Positions 8,339 through 17,279 are shown, numbered from the stretch's first letter. The stretch: 64,000 nt of DNA from Photobacterium swingsii (GCF_024346715.1 NZ_AP024852.1:868001-932000); one strand, 5' to 3'. Numbers and translations are program-made. Notes: generated from the sequence alone by a model not told the origin.

Positions 8339-9825
8339 CAACGGCAACAGAAAAAAGCCAACCGGTAAAAGCGAAGAAATCATTCAAGATGCCAACGGTT
8401 TATACCATCTTGTTTATTATTATTGGCTTGGTGGCCTTGCTGACATGGATCATGCCAGCAGGTAAATATGATTACATGGTGAATGGTACTGATCAGATCA
8501 TACCGGCAGCTGAGGTCTTAGATTACAACGGGGGTGAGCGGTTACTACCAATCCCTGGTTCTTATCAAGAAATTGAATCATCGCCACAAGGGGTGATAGA
8601 TGTCTTGATGGCACCAATCAAAGGCTTCCACAAAGCTGTTGATGTGGCACTATTTGTTTTGGTGATCGGTGGCTTCTTAGCAATCACCATGCGTACGGGG
8701 GCGATGGACTCCGGGGTGGCAGCGATTGTTCGTAAATTCCGTGGGCGTGAGCAAATGCTGATTCCTGTTTTGATCACCTTGTTTGCATTAGGTGGCTCAA
8801 CGTATGGGATGGCAGAAGAAACCGTTGCTTTCTGGGCGGTAATATTGCCAGTTATGGCCGCTGCGGGTTATGACCGCATGGTGGCTGCTGGGATCATCTT
8901 ACTCGGCTCTGGTGTGGGTGTGTTAGCATCGACGGTGAACCCGTTTGCAACAGGGATTGCTTCTGGCTTTGCTGGCTTGCCTATTGGTGATGGTATCGGG
9001 CTGCGTGTTATCCAGCTTGCTGTACTGATTGCGCTAGCGTCTTGGTTTGTTATGCGCTATGCGGCGCAAGTGAAGGCTGATAAGTCTAAATCTGTGTTAT
9101 CAGATATTGAATTTGACGATGAATTCTCTCACATGAAAGAAGACACCGGCGAATTTACCACTAAACAAAAACTGACCATGAGTGTGTTCTTTGGCGCATT
9201 CTTAGTGATGATCTACGGTGTTATTCCATGGGCTGACATGGGTATCACAGCTATTCCAACGTTGTGGTGGTGGTTCGATGAGCTTTCTACCCTGTTCTTG
9301 GCGTCTGCGATTTTGATTGCCGTGATTAACCGCATGTCTGAAGGCGACTTCATCAAGACCTTCATGGAAGGGGCAAAAGACCTGATTGGTGTTGCGCTGG
9401 TGGTTGCTGTTGCGCGTGGTATCTATGTGGTGATGGATAACGGTGTGATCATCGATACTATCTTGAACTGGGCTGAAGGCGTGGTTACTGGCTTGTCATC
9501 TGGCGTGTTCGTGATTGTGACTTACCTTGTTCACATCGTATTGAGCTTCTTCATTCCATCAACATCTGGCCTAGCAACAGTATCTATGCCGCTAATGGCA
9601 CCGTTGGCTGATTTCTCCGGTATTGGCCGTGATTTGATTATCACCGCTTACCAATCAGCAAGTGGCTGGATTAATATCTTTGCACCAACAGCGGGTCACT
9701 TAGTTGCTGGTTTAGCATTGGCAAAAATACCGTATGAACGCTTCTTGAAATGGGTAATGCCATTTGTCGTAATCGTGTTTGTTGCCACCATTGTTGTGCT
9801 GTTTGCTGGTGCAGCGATGATGTAA
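8335..9825 (+). CDS. YfcC/DcuC-family membrane permease
   Basis: 496-residue polytopic inner-membrane protein. The N-terminus (MPTVYTILFIIIGLVALLTWIMPAGKYDY, shown in part) and the later stretch FIPSTSGLATVSMPLMAPL are typical of the YfcC branch of the C4-dicarboxylate/amino-acid permease superfamily. About a dozen hydrophobic segments are visible, with a hydrophilic loop around residues 245-280. Its start overlaps the M20 dipeptidase stop, so the two are co-translated. Probable role: import of a peptide or amino-acid derivative for the peptidase. Members of this family are mostly uncharacterised, so no substrate is assigned. Confidence 0.8.
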   Translation: MTTATEKSQPVKAKKSFKMPTVYTILFIIIGLVALLTWIMPAGKYDYMVNGTDQIIPAAEVLDYNGGERLLPIPGSYQEIESSPQGVIDVLMAPIKGFHKAVDVALFVLVIGGFLAITMRTGAMDSGVAAIVRKFRGREQMLIPVLITLFALGGSTYGMAEETVAFWAVILPVMAAAGYDRMVAAGIILLGSGVGVLASTVNPFATGIASGFAGLPIGDGIGLRVIQLAVLIALASWFVMRYAAQVKADKSKSVLSDIEFDDEFSHMKEDTGEFTTKQKLTMSVFFGAFLVMIYGVIPWADMGITAIPTLWWWFDELSTLFLASAILIAVINRMSEGDFIKTFMEGAKDLIGVALVVAVARGIYVVMDNGVIIDTILNWAEGVVTGLSSGVFVIVTYLVHIVLSFFIPSTSGLATVSMPLMAPLADFSGIGRDLIITAYQSASGWINIFAPTAGHLVAGLALAKIPYERFLKWVMPFVVIVFVATIVVLFAGAAMM

Positions 9826-9856
9826 GCCTATATCTGACTTTACGTAACAGTTAAAC

Positions 9857-9886
9857 AAGAGGTGTACTTAGGTACACCTCTTTTTT
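9857..9886 (+). terminator. Rho-independent terminator after YfcC-type permease
   Basis: AAGAGGTGTAC, loop TTAG, GTACACCTCTT followed by a T-run. The 11-bp perfect stem lies between convergent genes and may serve both. Confidence 0.9.
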
Positions 9887-9916
9887 GTTACCGCACTATA
9901 GTTTATTGACTATGGG

Positions 9917-11869
9917 TTAGTGGTTGGTAACAGTAAACTCACTCAAGCGGTTCTTCTGATTTTCAGCCAACTGAGATAAATGGCCACTTGCTTCTGCTGT
10001 TTGGCTAATACCTGCTACATTTTGACTGATGATATCGTTAATGTTGTTGATATTCTGAGTGATATCAGTGATCGCTCGGCTTTGCTCATCAACCGATGTC
10101 GTCACATCGCCATTCACTTCACTGATATGACGTAGTGCTTGTGTAATCGACTCTAGCTGTAGGCTTGTTTGCTCTGCAATTTCATTATTCTCATTTACTT
10201 TGTCTAGGCTGTTATTCACTGCCGTAACAACCGTTGATGACTTGCTTTGCAGTTGCTCAATAATGGTTTGGATTTGTTGAGTTGATTCTTGCGTTTTGGC
10301 TGCCAATACGCGCACTTCATCAGCAACCACGGCGAAACCACGACCACTTTCACCTGCACGTGCCGCTTCAATCGCTGCATTCAAAGCAAGCAAATTAGTT
10401 TGCTCTGAAATGCTGTCGATCACTGTGATCACTTCACTGATTTTGATGCTCTGCTCGTTCAGATCAAGCACCTGCTCAGAGGTTTCGTTCAGTTGTTGAG
10501 TCAGCTCTTGTGATAGTTCTCGTGATTGCTGGGCAATGGCACTACCTTCAGCGCCCATTGCCAGTGCTTGTTGTGCACTATCGTCAGCTGTTCTTGCGTA
10601 ACCATCCACCTGTGATGCCGCAGTCGAAAGTTCAGTTACAGCATGAGTAATTTGCTCCACTTGCTGCTGCTGTTCACGGCCATTTACTTCACTTTGTGTC
10701 ATCACGGCTGCTAACTCAGTAGAAGAGGTTGCCACTTCATCACCCATGCCTCGTAATGCATGAATGGTTTGGTTGAGTTGTACAATTGCATCATCCAAAC
10801 TTTGACCTAGTTTACCTAGCTCATTTTTACCGCTAATACCTGAACGTGAAGTAAGGTTACCTTCTGCTAGTGACTTCACTGCAAGGTAAAGGTTTTGCAT
10901 TAGGTTACTGATTGCATTTGCCAGCAGTAAGCTGATTGCCATAGAGAGGATGATGGCAATGGTTGAGGCGATAATTTGACTAGAGGCCACCGAATTTAAT
11001 AGCTCATGCGAGCGGTTAGATAGCTTTTCCGTGTGCATGACGGCATCTTGCGTAAGGTTCGTGATGATGTCTGTGTTGATATTTCCCAAACTGATCATCG
11101 CTGTTACGGCTTTGGCTTTCTGTGCTTCAAGTGCGATCACTTGAGAGACTTGTTTTTCCCATTCATTGGCATGGTTAACTAATGTTTGTGCTTCTGGCCA
11201 TTGACGGAAAGGTTTGAGTTCTTCGATCAGCAAACGGGTTTGTTCAAGTGCTTTTCTGGTTGCGTCACTTTCTTGACCCTTTACACCTTCAGCAATATCA
11301 AACAACATTAAACCACCGATACTTGAAATATCAGAAAGTTTATTCGTCCAAAGGTCAATATCTTCGATATTTCGGTTACTTGCAATCGCACTATCAGCAT
11401 CATTAATATCGTTAGTTATCCAACTCGTCGCATCATAAAGTGCGTTAATATTTTGACGATGTTCACGGACATGCTGTGAATTAATAGTGTATTGGTTAAA
11501 GTTACGAATAAATTTATCAAGTTCTGATTTAACTTTAGGTGTTAGTGCAATATTTCCAGCTTTAATTAAATCACCGTAGCTTTGTTGAACTTTGGCATAG
11601 TTGTCATTATTAGTGACAACCATTTGATCCAATCGTTCATAGAAACCTAAGCCATAGATAGAAGCCATTCTGCTAACATCTTGTAAATCTTGGAATTCTT
11701 TTAATGTGGCATTAAAGGAAATGTAGTTATTTACAGTATTAGTATTTTCTTCTACGTCAGATAGTAAGCTTTGGCTAATTAATATTGTAATAATAAAACA
11801 AGCAATGGCAAAAATAGAGGAAAGTGATAATAAAACTCTTAAAGGAATGTTTTTTATAGTATTTAGCAT
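9917..11869 (-). CDS. Methyl-accepting chemotaxis protein with large periplasmic sensor domain
   Basis: 650-residue transmembrane chemoreceptor. TM1 is about residues 11-32 and TM2 about 298-320. They flank a ~265-residue, almost wholly helical periplasmic region, whose size suits a helical bimodular or double four-helix-bundle sensor. HAMP follows (about 320-370), then the cytoplasmic coiled coil with the signalling hairpin tip [20 protein letters not shown] (about 487-506). The C-terminus ends FTVTNH, without a CheR-tethering pentapeptide. The receptor would feed the CheA/CheW pathway encoded later in the window. Ligand unknown. It is monocistronic, with its own upstream AT-rich region. Confidence 0.93.
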   Translation of the reverse strand: MLNTIKNIPLRVLLSLSSIFAIACFIITILISQSLLSDVEENTNTVNNYISFNATLKEFQDLQDVSRMASIYGLGFYERLDQMVVTNNDNYAKVQQSYGDLIKAGNIALTPKVKSELDKFIRNFNQYTINSQHVREHRQNINALYDATSWITNDINDADSAIASNRNIEDIDLWTNKLSDISSIGGLMLFDIAEGVKGQESDATRKALEQTRLLIEELKPFRQWPEAQTLVNHANEWEKQVSQVIALEAQKAKAVTAMISLGNINTDIITNLTQDAVMHTEKLSNRSHELLNSVASSQIIASTIAIILSMAISLLLANAISNLMQNLYLAVKSLAEGNLTSRSGISGKNELGKLGQSLDDAIVQLNQTIHALRGMGDEVATSSTELAAVMTQSEVNGREQQQQVEQITHAVTELSTAASQVDGYARTADDSAQQALAMGAEGSAIAQQSRELSQELTQQLNETSEQVLDLNEQSIKISEVITVIDSISEQTNLLALNAAIEAARAGESGRGFAVVADEVRVLAAKTQESTQQIQTIIEQLQSKSSTVVTAVNNSLDKVNENNEIAEQTSLQLESITQALRHISEVNGDVTTSVDEQSRAITDITQNINNINDIISQNVAGISQTAEASGHLSQLAENQKNRLSEFTVTNH

Positions 11870-12145
11870 ATCTCGTCTACGTATGAAATGTTGAAATAAT
11901 AGCGTGGTTATTTTTGTTGTAGGTTTTATTTGTTTTTGTTTTTAGTGAATATCAAAGGATGATATTTAGAGCGGTATTATATACCGAGATTAATTATTTA
12001 AAAGGGATTGCGAGAAAGAGATAAATAAATATTAATTTAAAAAACATAATAGATTAGACAATTAACAGATTAATATTGCTGTTTCTTCATAACTTAACTT
12101 TTCTTGTAAGAACTATATTTATACTTTCATTTGGAGAATTAAAGG
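11870..12145. other. Intergenic region upstream of the chemoreceptor
   Basis: AT-rich non-coding DNA with two small perfect dyads: AATATCA-AAGGA-TGATATT (11948-11966) and CGGTAT-TAT-ATACCG (11972-11986), about 80-115 bp upstream of the chemoreceptor start. They may be operators. No sigma-28 or sigma-54 promoter was recognised. Confidence 0.4.
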
Positions 12146-12180
12146 AAAGAGGCAAATGAGTTAAATTTGCCTCTTTTTTT
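12146..12180 (-). terminator. Terminator after DUF318 permease
   Basis: AAAGAGGCAAAT...ATTTGCCTCTTT stem (12146-12157 / 12165-12176) located 30 bp past the permease stop on the minus strand. A T-run on the plus side makes it bidirectional in appearance. Confidence 0.8.
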
Positions 12181-12210
12181 ACGGTCGATATAAGAGTTAC
12201 CGAATACGAA

Positions 12211-13140
12211 TCACACTGCAGGGAACAACACTTGGTATAGATAACCTGCGCTGATAGCCATGCCTAAAATGACAACAAGAAATGCAATAATCATTTTATT
12301 CTTGAATATCGATTTTAATAAAATAACTTCTGTTAGACTCGCACCCGCACTACCAATGATTAATGCCATCACAGCACCAAGACCCATGCCTTTAGCGGCT
12401 AGCGCTGCGCTAAGTGGAATGACCGCCTCTGCACGGATGTAAAGAGGGATCCCGATCACTGCAGCAACGGGAATAGCAAAAATATTATCGTCGTTTGCTA
12501 CGCTTGCGACCCACTCTGTCGGCATAAAGCCATAAATCATCGAACCAACCGCAATACCACCGATCAAATATGGAAGGACTTTTTTGAAGTCAGCCCAAGT
12601 AGAGCGCCATACTCGAACCCATTTACTAACAGGTTTCGCTTTACTGCCGCAGCTTGAGCCACAGCCTTTTGATGTTGGTGCTTCGTAGGCTTCTGGCTTG
12701 ATGTAACGCTCAAAGCCTAGCTTTTCGAGTGTATAACCGGCAATAACAGAGACACCCATCGCTATCGCAAAGTAGAACACTGTCACTTGGAGACCAAAGG
12801 TCACGGCAAATAAACCAATAATAATTGGATTAAGTAATGGGCTGGCAAACAAGAATACCATCATGGTGCCAAAGCCTGCTTTAGCGCGCAGTAATCCTTT
12901 TAAGAAAGGGATTGTCGAGCATGAGCAGAATGGGGTAATCGCCCCTAGAAATGCCGCAATGATATAACCTTTACCTCTTTTCGCGCTTAGGATCTGCTGG
13001 ATCTTCGCGGGAGAGATGTACTCTTGCAAGATCCCTACGGCATAACTGATTAACAAAAATAGGATCGTTAATTCAGCCGCAAGAAAAACAAACATATCTA
13101 AAGTGTCTTTTGCCATTGCTAGCATGTCTGGAGTGATCAT
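12211..13140 (-). CDS. DUF318 (YraQ/ArsP-type) permease
   Basis: Polytopic inner-membrane permease, 309 residues from the chosen start. It has the family motif PFCSCSTIPFLKGLL in the first half and a repeated topology with a second motif region (IRAEAVIPLSAALAAKGMGLG) in the second half. A cytoplasmic loop between the halves carries a Cys-rich element, KGCGSSCGSK, a possible metal(loid) ligand. The frame is open from an ATG at 13170, but that codon lies inside an operator-like dyad and lacks a Shine-Dalgarno. The ATG at 13140 has AAGG 6 bases upstream. It is divergent from an ArsR-family repressor gene. Members include ArsP, which exports methylated arsenicals; the substrate here is not established. 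Confidence 0.85.
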   Translation of the reverse strand: MITPDMLAMAKDTLDMFVFLAAELTILFLLISYAVGILQEYISPAKIQQILSAKRGKGYIIAAFLGAITPFCSCSTIPFLKGLLRAKAGFGTMMVFLFASPLLNPIIIGLFAVTFGLQVTVFYFAIAMGVSVIAGYTLEKLGFERYIKPEAYEAPTSKGCGSSCGSKAKPVSKWVRVWRSTWADFKKVLPYLIGGIAVGSMIYGFMPTEWVASVANDDNIFAIPVAAVIGIPLYIRAEAVIPLSAALAAKGMGLGAVMALIIGSAGASLTEVILLKSIFKNKMIIAFLVVILGMAISAGYLYQVLFPAV

Positions 13141-13168
13141 AGTAAGCCTTAAATTTTCTTCTGAAACC

Positions 13169-13192
13169 ATATTTCTGGAATAGTCGAAATAT
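13169..13192. promoter_or_regulatory. Operator-like dyad 1 (permease side)
   Basis: ATATTTC-N10-GAAATAT, with the inner bases TG...TA.TC also shared with dyad 2. It sits 29 bp upstream of the chosen permease start, where an ArsR-type repressor could block transcription. Confidence 0.7.
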
Positions 13193-13217
13193 AGGCTTGT
13201 TCGATTTCACCGTCAAT

Positions 13218-13241
13218 ATATTTCTGCTATTATCGAAATAT
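13218..13241. promoter_or_regulatory. Operator-like dyad 2 (arsR side)
   Basis: Second copy of ATATTTC-N10-GAAATAT, 49 bp from the first (start to start) and 31 bp upstream of the arsR-type start codon. The two copies match at 20 of 24 positions. Probable autoregulatory operator. Confidence 0.7.
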
Positions 13242-13272
13242 AAATTATTGAGTCGAAGAAGAGTGACTGGTT

Positions 13273-13563
13273 ATGGATATCGATTATTTTGCTAAGGCAT
13301 TGAAAGAGCTAGGGCATCCGACACGCCTTCAGATTTTTAAGCATTTGGTTAAATCTGGGCATCAAGGTTTAGCGGTTGGCGATATACAAGAAGAGTTAAG
13401 CATTCCTGGCTCGACGTTATCACACCATATTTCAAGTTTAGTGGCGGCTGGCTTAGTGAAGCAACACCGTGAAGGGCGAACACTTTACTGTTTGCCACAG
13501 TATGATGCTTTGCAGCAAGTAATTGATTTTCTACAAGATGAGTGCTGTAGCCGAGCAGAGTAG
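13273..13563 (+). CDS. ArsR/SmtB-family transcriptional repressor
   Basis: 96-residue winged-helix DNA-binding protein. The N-terminal helix contains LGHPTRLQIFKHL, the recognition helix region is IPGSTLSHHISSLVAAGLV, and the wing is KQHREGRTLYC. A cysteine pair (ECC) lies near the C-terminus with another Cys in the wing; these could bind a thiophilic metal(loid) such as arsenite or antimonite. Loss of DNA binding on metal binding is the family rule. It is divergent from the DUF318 permease with two matching dyads between them, so it most likely represses the permease and itself. Confidence 0.9.
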   Translation: MDIDYFAKALKELGHPTRLQIFKHLVKSGHQGLAVGDIQEELSIPGSTLSHHISSLVAAGLVKQHREGRTLYCLPQYDALQQVIDFLQDECCSRAE

Positions 13564-13577
13564 CGCAGGGGAGACGG

Positions 13578-14006
13578 TTAGGCCTTGATATTCGTACCCA
13601 GTGTACGAATGTTTTGTGCCGCGCCTTCACTATTGTAAGTCATTTGATGCTTACCACGGCTTTGTTGAAATAAATTATTCAGTTTATGAAAGCTGAGTTG
13701 TGCGCGTTGCAGCGCTTCACCGTTAATAGCATTCAGTTCTTTACAGCGTGCAGCACAGGCTTTGATTTTGCTGACAAACTCACTGTGGGTTGGTGACTCA
13801 GTCAGTAGGTTACGTTGCGTGTGGCTGGCAATCAGGTGGTCTTGTTGCTGAACTTTATTGATCAGATTGAGTTTTTCTTTGGCAAGACGCTCAATCTCTG
13901 TCGATTGGCGCGATACGATAGCCCCTTTTTCCTGCTCAAGAAGGCGAGACAACGACATTAATGTTGCATGTTGTAGTTCAAGCAACTGTTCTATGGTCTG
14001 GGACAT
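13578..14006 (-). CDS. flgN: Flagellar export chaperone FlgN
   Basis: 142 residues, almost entirely alpha-helical and charged. The N-terminal half has the FlgN pattern LLELQHATLMSLSRLLEQEKGAIVSRQ. It protects the hook-filament junction proteins FlgK and FlgL in the cytoplasm and delivers them to the export gate. It lies 65 bp downstream of flgM on the same strand, behind the flgM sigma-28 promoter. The 3' end faces the arsR-type gene with only 14 bases between stops. Confidence 0.85.
   Translation of the reverse strand: MSQTIEQLLELQHATLMSLSRLLEQEKGAIVSRQSTEIERLAKEKLNLINKVQQQDHLIASHTQRNLLTESPTHSEFVSKIKACAARCKELNAINGEALQRAQLSFHKLNNLFQQSRGKHQMTYNSEGAAQNIRTLGTNIKA
13590..13614 (+). terminator. 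Possible arsR terminator inside the 3' end of flgN
   Basis: ATTCGTAC-CCAGT-GTACGAAT followed by GTTTTG, starting 26 bp past the arsR-type stop. It lies within the last codons of the convergent flgN. The T-run is short, so it is a moderate candidate only. Confidence 0.45.
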
Positions 14007-14071
14007 CTAAAGTTACCAGTAATAAAGGGTTATATGTGCGGAGTGTTATCTAAGGGGAGGGTAACTACCCC

Positions 14072-14392
14072 TTAAATACCACGTAGCTCATCTTCAAATT
14101 TTGTCATGTTTGATGCTAGTTTATCGGCATCAACTTTGTACGAGCCATCAGCGATAGCTTGTTTGATTTCAGCAACTTTTGCGCTGTCAAAACTGGGCTC
14201 AGCCGCGAGCTGTTGGTGGATTTGTCCCACTGCTTTTCCTTGTGCGCTAAGGGATACGGCATCATTATTTACACGCGGGCTCGACGCAGCAGCTGTCGTT
14301 GGCGCATCAGATGATGTACTGCCTGCTTTGGTTTGATTGCTACGCGTGGCCGGAATGGGTTGTCCGCCACGGAGCTGATCGATATTTGCCAT
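14072..14392 (-). CDS. flgM: Anti-sigma-28 factor FlgM
   Basis: 106 residues. Binds FliA (sigma-28) and blocks late flagellar transcription until it is exported through the finished hook-basal body. The N-terminus MANIDQL is followed by a disordered Ser/Thr/Ala-rich stretch. The C-terminal half carries the FliA-binding helices (DSAKVAEIKQAIADGSYKVD, ending EDELRGI). A sigma-28 promoter lies just upstream, giving the usual feedback on FliA. The partner fliA is at 58991. Confidence 0.93.
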   Translation of the reverse strand: MANIDQLRGGQPIPATRSNQTKAGSTSSDAPTTAAASSPRVNNDAVSLSAQGKAVGQIHQQLAAEPSFDSAKVAEIKQAIADGSYKVDADKLASNMTKFEDELRGI

Positions 14393-14431
14393 AAGATTAC
14401 CCTTTTGAACAAAATACTGGTTACAGCGATG

Positions 14432-14458
14432 CTATCGGCCGTGAATATTATAACTTTA
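14432..14458 (-). promoter_or_regulatory. Sigma-28 promoter of flgMN
   Basis: On the minus strand the elements are TAAAGTTA, an 11-base spacer, and GCCGATAG, very close to the consensus TAAAGTTT-N11-GCCGATAA. It lies about 40 bp upstream of the flgM ATG, in the flgA-flgM gap. Confidence 0.88.
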
Positions 14459-14467
14459 GCACCAAAA

Positions 14468-15232
14468 TTAAAAATTTACGGTCACTTCACCCACGCCAGT
14501 AATGATCCCATCGACCACGCGTTTAGATTTCGCATTTTGAACACGAACTTGCTCTCCCAAGGCACCGTCACTGAGCGCAGTGCCATTAGTGACAATATTC
14601 AACCCACTTCCACCTGCTCGAATCAGCACTGGATCATTGCGACATACGAGACAAATGTCGTTGGCTTCAATGGTGTCGCCCATATTGACCCCCCGCTTAA
14701 CTTTAGAGCCAATCACTTGCGTTGGATCTTCAAAACTCATACTACGTTGAAAGCGGTTTTCGACCAGTTTAATGGTGAGATCCGAGGCAGATAAGACAGT
14801 GCCGCGAGGGAGCGGTTTAGTTGCTACAACCCGTGGTAAGAGTAGTTTTACTCGCACAGGGACATATACTTGCCAGCCTTCTGATGGGCAGGTGATCAGT
14901 ACAGTGACATTACCTGTCATTGATTGTTTACCGGGAATCGACGTATTGAGTGGAACAGAGCACTCTGCTAGCCGTAACCGTGAATCTAGTTGGCTTGCGG
15001 TAACTTGTAACTCCCCGTTTTGTGGGGGGGATAGGCTATCAGTGACAAAAATTTTAGCCGTTTGCTGTACGGTATGTAGATAATTTGTACTCGATCCATG
15101 TACAATAGTGCTAAAGATAATCGCGAAGATGCCGACTATCAGTAATAAGGGTGAAGAATGTGCTTTATTTGTCACTGTTTTACTCATATTAACAATAACG
15201 CAGGGGCTGAAATCGCAAGTGATGAAGTCCAT
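14468..15232 (-). CDS. flgA: Flagellar P-ring assembly chaperone FlgA
   Basis: Periplasmic chaperone for polymerisation of FlgI into the P ring. 254 residues from the first ATG. A hydrophobic signal segment (LLLIVGIFAIIFSTIVHG) is followed by a SAF-type domain with LPRGTVLSASDLTIKL and a C-terminal GVGEVTVNF. An internal ATG at 15187 gives a protein with a more typical signal peptide (MSKTVTNKAHSS...); neither start has a strong ribosome-binding site, so the 5' end is uncertain. It is divergent from cheV, with 73 bp between. Confidence 0.92.
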   Translation of the reverse strand: MDFITCDFSPCVIVNMSKTVTNKAHSSPLLLIVGIFAIIFSTIVHGSSTNYLHTVQQTAKIFVTDSLSPPQNGELQVTASQLDSRLRLAECSVPLNTSIPGKQSMTGNVTVLITCPSEGWQVYVPVRVKLLLPRVVATKPLPRGTVLSASDLTIKLVENRFQRSMSFEDPTQVIGSKVKRGVNMGDTIEANDICLVCRNDPVLIRAGGSGLNIVTNGTALSDGALGEQVRVQNAKSKRVVDGIITGVGEVTVNF

Positions 15233-15305
15233 AATATGTGATTCGCGAAGAGATTGCTTGCGAACACCCGCTTAAATATAAAAATCTTTAGATGGAGTCA
15301 CCTGT

Positions 15306-16229
15306 ATGACGGGAATACTTGATTCAGTGAATCAGCGCACCCAGCTTGTCGGCCAAAACCGTCTGGAACTACTTACGTTCCGCTTAAACCGACGTCAGCG
15401 TTACGGCATTAACGTTTTTAAGGTGAAAGAAGTTTTACAGTGCCCTAAATTGACCACTATGCCTAACCTGCACCCTTTGGTGAAAGGTATTGCTCATATT
15501 CGTGGTCAAACTATCTCTGTGATTGACATGAGTCTTGCGACTGGTGGTCGTCCAATCGATGATTTGGATAACTGTTTTGTCATTATTTCTGAGTTTAACC
15601 GTTCAATTCAAGGCTTCTTGGTTTCTTCGGTTGAGCGTATCATTAACATGAACTGGGAATCGATTCTGCCACCGCCAAAAGGCGCAGGTAAAGCGAACTA
15701 CCTGACTGCTGTGACAGAAATTGATGATGAGCTAGTAGAAATCTTGGATGTAGAAAAAATCCTTGATGAAATCTCACCAGTGAACACTGATATTACTGAC
15801 ACGGTATTAGAAGAATTAGTGGAAGATTTCTCGGCAGTTCGTCGTGTGCTTGTTGCTGATGATTCGAGTGTGGCACGTAAACAGGTCCAACGCGCAATTG
15901 AAGCAATCGGTTGTGAATGTGTCCTAGTAAAAGATGGCCGTGAAGCGATTGTTAAGCTGCGCGAAATGGCGAAAGAAGGCAGTATCTATGAACAGCTGGC
16001 GCTTGTTATCTCTGATATCGAGATGCCTGAAATGGATGGGTACACATTAACAGCTGAAATTCGCAATGATCCAAATTTAAAAGATCTTCATGTTATTCTT
16101 CACACATCATTGAGTGGGGTCTTTAACCAAGCTATGGTTGAGCGTGTTGGTGCAAATGCATTCATTCCTAAGTTCAACCCTGATGAGCTAGGTGCAGCCG
16201 TAAAAGCGGCAATGCCTTCAAAAGAATAA
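15306..16229 (+). CDS. cheV: Chemotaxis coupling protein CheV
   Basis: 307 residues. The N-terminal CheW-like domain (about 15-165; RYGINVFKVKEVLQCP) couples receptors to CheA. The C-terminal receiver domain (about 180-305) has the acidic pair in VLVADDSS and phosphoacceptor D237 in VISDIEMPEMDG. Phosphorylation by CheA is thought to tune adaptation. It is followed after 101 bp by cheR, the usual vibrio order upstream of flgB. Confidence 0.95.
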   Translation: MTGILDSVNQRTQLVGQNRLELLTFRLNRRQRYGINVFKVKEVLQCPKLTTMPNLHPLVKGIAHIRGQTISVIDMSLATGGRPIDDLDNCFVIISEFNRSIQGFLVSSVERIINMNWESILPPPKGAGKANYLTAVTEIDDELVEILDVEKILDEISPVNTDITDTVLEELVEDFSAVRRVLVADDSSVARKQVQRAIEAIGCECVLVKDGREAIVKLREMAKEGSIYEQLALVISDIEMPEMDGYTLTAEIRNDPNLKDLHVILHTSLSGVFNQAMVERVGANAFIPKFNPDELGAAVKAAMPSKE

Positions 16230-16330
16230 GTAAGATTACGACTGGTTTATTTTATTTCTATTTTCAGAAGTAAGATAAACCGTGAGTAATAAAAAATGCT
16301 GAAATGCAACCGTGTATTAAAGAGTAGTAG

Positions 16331-17158
16331 ATGACAGCTATAACAATAAAAGACCAAGAATATAAAGACTTTTGCCGATTTCTAGAAGCTCAGTGTGGCA
16401 TTGTCCTTGGCGACAGCAAGCAGTACTTAGTGCGTAGCCGCCTAAGTCCATTAGTCAGCCGATTTTCGCTATCATCTCTGTCTGAATTACTGCAGCTAGT
16501 GATCAGTGGCCGTAATCGCGAACTTCGCGTTGCAGCTGTTGATGCGATGACGACCAACGAAACCTTATGGTTCCGTGATGGCTACCCGTTCACTGTGATG
16601 TCAGACAAGATCTTGCCTGAACTTGCAGCGAACAAGCGACCACTAAAAATTTGGTCTGCAGCGAGTTCATCGGGTCAAGAACCGTATTCACTTGCTATGA
16701 CGATTTTAGAAACGCAAGCACGTCGTCCTGGCTTATTGTCTAGTGTAAGTATTACTGCAACGGATATTTCGCAAACTATGCTAGATACTTGCCGTGCAGG
16801 TGCATATGACAACCTTGCTCTAAGTCGTGGTTTATCACCTGAACGTCGTCGTATGTTTTTTGAAGATAACGGCGATGGTCGCATGAAAGTGAACGATAAA
16901 GTGAAGCGTATGGTTAACTTCCGCCCGCAGAACTTGAAAGACAGCTATGCCTTATTAGGTAAGTTCGACATTATTTTCTGCCGTAACGTATTGATTTACT
17001 TCTCGCCAGAGATGAAATCAAAAGTACTTAACCAAATGGCAGCATCACTTAACCCCGGTGGTTATTTGTTCCTTGGTGCGTCAGAATCGTTAACGGGTTT
17101 GACCGATAAGTTTGAAATGATCCGCTGTAACCCAGGTATCATCTACAAGCTAAAATAA
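16331..17158 (+). CDS. cheR: Chemotaxis protein methyltransferase CheR
   Basis: 275 residues. SAM-dependent methylation of receptor glutamates in adaptation, opposed by CheB at the right end of the window. It has an N-terminal helical domain, then the SAM-binding core with IWSAASSSGQEPYSLAM, ATDISQTMLD and FDIIFCRNVLIYF, the standard CheR motifs. Full length. It is downstream of cheV and upstream of the flgB operon, separated from the latter by hairpins and a sigma-54 promoter. Confidence 0.95.
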   Translation: MTAITIKDQEYKDFCRFLEAQCGIVLGDSKQYLVRSRLSPLVSRFSLSSLSELLQLVISGRNRELRVAAVDAMTTNETLWFRDGYPFTVMSDKILPELAANKRPLKIWSAASSSGQEPYSLAMTILETQARRPGLLSSVSITATDISQTMLDTCRAGAYDNLALSRGLSPERRRMFFEDNGDGRMKVNDKVKRMVNFRPQNLKDSYALLGKFDIIFCRNVLIYFSPEMKSKVLNQMAASLNPGGYLFLGASESLTGLTDKFEMIRCNPGIIYKLK

Positions 17159-17230
17159 TCCGGTTGCTGCCAGTGAATACACTGGCAACTCGGTAGGGGA
17201 AGGCGAAGACCTACCCTATACTGCTATAAT

Positions 17231-17279
17231 ATGGCATTGTTTCACTTCATGGTTCTAACTGTGATCGGAACAATGCCAT
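17231..17279 (+). terminator. Long-loop hairpin between cheR and flgB
   Basis: ATGGCATTGTT (17231-17241) pairs perfectly with AACAATGCCAT (17269-17279), and TCAC/GTGA pairs inside the loop. A pyrimidine-rich stretch follows, but not a clean T-run. A shorter hairpin GCCAGTG/CACTGGC lies just before it (from about 17169). It may terminate or attenuate cheV-cheR transcripts; it is not a classical intrinsic terminator. Confidence 0.5.
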
